Shown: piece by piece, positions 61,918 to 64,000 of the stretch
Position numbering within the stretch: the stretch's first letter is position 1
Layout: every line of letters starts with the position of its first letter
Origin: Candidatus Helarchaeota archaeon
GTDB taxonomy: Archaea; Asgardarchaeota; Lokiarchaeia; Helarchaeales; RDOG01
Length of the DNA stretch: 64,000 nucleotides
Assembly (NCBI GenBank): GCA_019058315.1
Contig: JAHPZH010000002.1
Span: 186,001-250,000, forward strand
Reading direction: 5' to 3'
Position numbers and translations under genes: made by a program
The notes under the pieces: generated by a model
Database searches by the model: none
Told to the model about the DNA's origin: nothing
The model's input: the letters and a program-made list of their open reading frames with translations, nothing else

Positions 61918-62751
61918 TTATTTTTTTTGAAAAAAACTTATTGTACTTGCAAATGCAATCGCACTAAAGTACTCAAATTCTGGTCCAACCCTAGATGTAT
62001 CAATAACAGGTCTATTTAAACTTAAATAAACCGCTCCATGGCTTTTTCCCGCTCCTAAATGAACGAGAGTTCTATAAATTAAATTTCCAGCAATTCCTTC
62101 AGGTGCAATTATTAGATTTGCTTTTTCTTCAATGGCATCTTCTATTAGTATATTGTAATTTTTAACGTTGGAAATTCCTAGGTCATTGGCTCTTTCTACA
62201 ACTTGATTTGCCTCATCAATAGTCTTTGCAATTCTAGAACCTCTTTTTTTATCTTCTTCCCTTCCTCCAGAAAGCACTGCAATTTTCGGTTGAATTTTCA
62301 ATTTTTTTAATAGGAGTGAACCTTCCTTTACAAAAAACAGCTTTTCATCTGCATTTTTACATTCATCAATTCCGACTGGTGAAAAAAGAAACTGATGTGA
62401 AGTTTTTGCCGTTTCTAGTAATGCTAACCGATAAAAAACATCTTTCTTAAAAGATTTTTTTAAATTAACTAAGAATTTAGAGGAACTTAAGCTCCCTCGA
62501 ACAATTCCATCTACTTTATTTTGATTTGATAAGTTAATTATACTCTTTTCTGGAGAATCTGTACTAAGAAATTCCAATTTGCAATCTATAGGTGCTTTCT
62601 TCCCTATTAATATTATATTAGCGAGTTTATTTTCAATTGCCTTTTCAGCGACATGAATAGTTCTTTTGATGTATTTAGGGTTTTCCCCCACTCCAATTGC
62701 TATTTTAGCTGGATTTTGTTTTGCAATTTTAATTAATTTTTCAGTTATCAA
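61918..62751 (-). CDS. MtxX-like protein (methanogenesis marker 4, phosphotransacetylase-like)
   Basis: The 277-residue protein has AIGVGENPKYIKRTIHVAEKAIENKLANIILIGKK (about residues 17-51), VDGIVRGSLSSSKFL (about 80-94), IAVLSGGREEDKKRGSRI (about 157-174) and a C-terminal GKSHGAVYLSLNRPVIDTSRVGPEFEYFSAIAFA. This matches COG4002/MtxX, related to phosphate acyltransferases and listed as a methanogenesis marker. Enzymatic role unknown. It follows the M42 peptidase by 12 bases. Confidence 0.82.
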   Translation of the reverse strand: MITEKLIKIAKQNPAKIAIGVGENPKYIKRTIHVAEKAIENKLANIILIGKKAPIDCKLEFLSTDSPEKSIINLSNQNKVDGIVRGSLSSSKFLVNLKKSFKKDVFYRLALLETAKTSHQFLFSPVGIDECKNADEKLFFVKEGSLLLKKLKIQPKIAVLSGGREEDKKRGSRIAKTIDEANQVVERANDLGISNVKNYNILIEDAIEEKANLIIAPEGIAGNLIYRTLVHLGAGKSHGAVYLSLNRPVIDTSRVGPEFEYFSAIAFASTISFFQKK

Positions 62752-62763
62752 ATTTTAACACAT

Positions 62764-63852
62764 TTAAAAGATGGTATGTATCTTTTTTAAAGCGAATAAG
62801 ATTAATTTTATCGCATTTTCAACATCTTTCATTGATAGTAATTCAACTGGAGTGTGGAGGTATCTTGCGGGAATGCCGATGCTACCACAAGGGATTCCGC
62901 CTCTAGAAAGAGCTATACTTGTGACATCTGTGGTACCTCCTTGAAATATTTCTAATTGATAAGGAATATCATTTTTTTTAGCTACATCTACCAATAAACG
63001 AAATACTTTAGGGTGTACAACAAATCCACCTCCAAGACTCGCTCGGCGCCCACTAGCTATTGTAATTGTTGGTCCAGCTCCCATTTTAATATTTGAATGT
63101 TTTATAGAGGGATAATCACCAGCTGCGGCAACATCTAAAGCAAGACCGACATCTGGTTCTATTGAAAAAGCAGAAGTTTTAGCTCCTCTTAATCCAATCT
63201 CTTCCATTACAGTAAAAGCGCCAATTAAGTCACCATCGAATTGCGCTTGTTCCAATACGTTTATTAAAATATAAATACCAATGCGATTATCAAAGGCTTT
63301 TCCACTTACTCTATTGTTTGCAAGCTCTTTTAAAGGACTTTGCCAAATTACAGGGTTTCCAATACTAATTCCAAGATTCTCAACATCTTCACGGTTTGTA
63401 GCTCCTACATCAATAAAAATAGAATCCATTTCCAAAGGTTGTTTTCTTTCTTTTTCTGACTGTTGATGAATAGATTTAGTTCCTAAAATTCCTGGAATAG
63501 GTCCTTTTTCGGTTTGGATTATTACACTTTGGTTTACTATTGCTTGGGTATGAATGCCTCCTAAGGGTGCAAAATAGAGAAATCCATTTTCATCAATAAA
63601 TTTTATTAGCATCCCAATTTCGTCCATATGAGCTGCGATCATTACTTTTGGTTTTTTATTTGGACCGTATTTTGAACAAATAAGTGTGCCTAATGAATCG
63701 GTAGAAATTTCATCTACTACTGGACGTAGTCTTTCCTTCAGAAATTCCCTCATTTCATTTTCAAAGCCAGATGCTGCGTTAATTTCTAATAATTTTTTTA
63801 ATAATGAAGACAATTTTACCAACTCGAATATACTTAATTGAAATGAATTCAC
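62764..63852 (-). CDS. M42 family metallopeptidase (FrvX/TET-like)
   Basis: The co-catalytic zinc aminopeptidase has all expected ligands: AAHMDEIGM (His, about residues 72-80), the AFDNRIG bridging Asp (about 187-193), the FTVMEEIGLRGA Glu pair (about 219-230), ALDVAAAGD (Asp, about 241-249) and YLHTPVELLSM (His, about 334-344). TET-type peptidases form large hollow shells that trim peptides. The 362-residue form starts at GTG 63852; TTG 63813 (MSSLLKKLL) matches the usual family start better and may be correct. Confidence 0.9.
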   Translation of the reverse strand: MNSFQLSIFELVKLSSLLKKLLEINAASGFENEMREFLKERLRPVVDEISTDSLGTLICSKYGPNKKPKVMIAAHMDEIGMLIKFIDENGFLYFAPLGGIHTQAIVNQSVIIQTEKGPIPGILGTKSIHQQSEKERKQPLEMDSIFIDVGATNREDVENLGISIGNPVIWQSPLKELANNRVSGKAFDNRIGIYILINVLEQAQFDGDLIGAFTVMEEIGLRGAKTSAFSIEPDVGLALDVAAAGDYPSIKHSNIKMGAGPTITIASGRRASLGGGFVVHPKVFRLLVDVAKKNDIPYQLEIFQGGTTDVTSIALSRGGIPCGSIGIPARYLHTPVELLSMKDVENAIKLILFALKKIHTIF

Positions 63853-64000
63853 TTAATCTTAAAAATTTCTATTTGATTTTGTTTTTACATTAAAAAATTT
63901 CTATTTATGCATTTTAACTAAATAATAACAGTTGAAATAAAAATAGGAAAAAAAAATATAAAAAATAAGTTTCATTTGGTAACTTGAATTGTTTTAATTT

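Overview
The window is a 64 kb stretch of a strongly AT-rich archaeal genome. I read it as an Asgard archaeon of the Lokiarchaeia type. Informational genes are archaeal or archaeo-eukaryotic: aIF2-beta, NMD3, RIO1, a Pno1-like KH protein, SRP54 and TmcA. Eukaryote-signature components are also present: an Arf-like GTPase with an extra C-terminal domain, a roadblock protein, and a 7-TM protein with a longin-like tail. Four tRNA genes are present and three are interrupted, two of them inside the T-loop. A UGA-containing gene at 54985-55398 is followed by a hairpin whose core resembles the eukaryotic SECIS. I see no rRNA, CRISPR array, transposase or prophage.

Layout. 1-8.4 kb: translation and ribosome-assembly genes (aIF2-beta end, DUF424, nmd3, rio1, KH) mixed with a MarR/flavin-oxidase pair, an amidohydrolase, an acyl-CoA ligase and a geranylgeranyl reductase. 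8.4-12.7 kb: a 1240-residue DUF4139-type protein built of three repeats of about 238 residues, with tail relics behind it. 12.9-13.1 kb: tRNA-Asn and a two-intron tRNA-Glu. 13.2-23.3 kb: metabolic genes (serB, U32 protease-like, rsmB-like, pdxST, aminotransferase). 23.3-30.8 kb: an accessory-looking block of zinc-ribbon membrane proteins and three tandem small paralogues, interleaved with ilvE, two intron-bearing tRNA-Arg genes, a kink-turn RNA candidate and a relic of the ilvE tail. 30.9-34.8 kb: a damage-control phosphatase and three triose/hexose-phosphate genes (tpiA, class II aldolase, glpX). 34.9-38.6 kb: 7-TM/longin protein, roadblock protein, SRP54. 38.6-50.9 kb: a tetrahydromethanopterin (H4MPT) biosynthesis island. 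51-57 kb: a glycerol module (DUF1667, two FAD oxidoreductases, glycerol kinase) surrounding the selenoprotein. 57-64 kb: Arf-like GTPase, DUF166, cupin, TmcA, MtxX-like protein and M42 peptidase.

How it fits together. The H4MPT island (mptA, DHPS-like, DUF1464, mptG, AIR-synthase-like, DUF447, mptD) fits an organism running a tetrahydromethanopterin Wood-Ljungdahl pathway without the core methanogenesis genes in view. Glycerol kinase, the GlpA-like oxidase, TPI, aldolase and GlpX connect glycerol and triose phosphates to hexose phosphates with bacterial-type enzymes. Geranylgeranyl reductase indicates archaeal lipids. All functional names come from reading motifs by eye; no database search was run.
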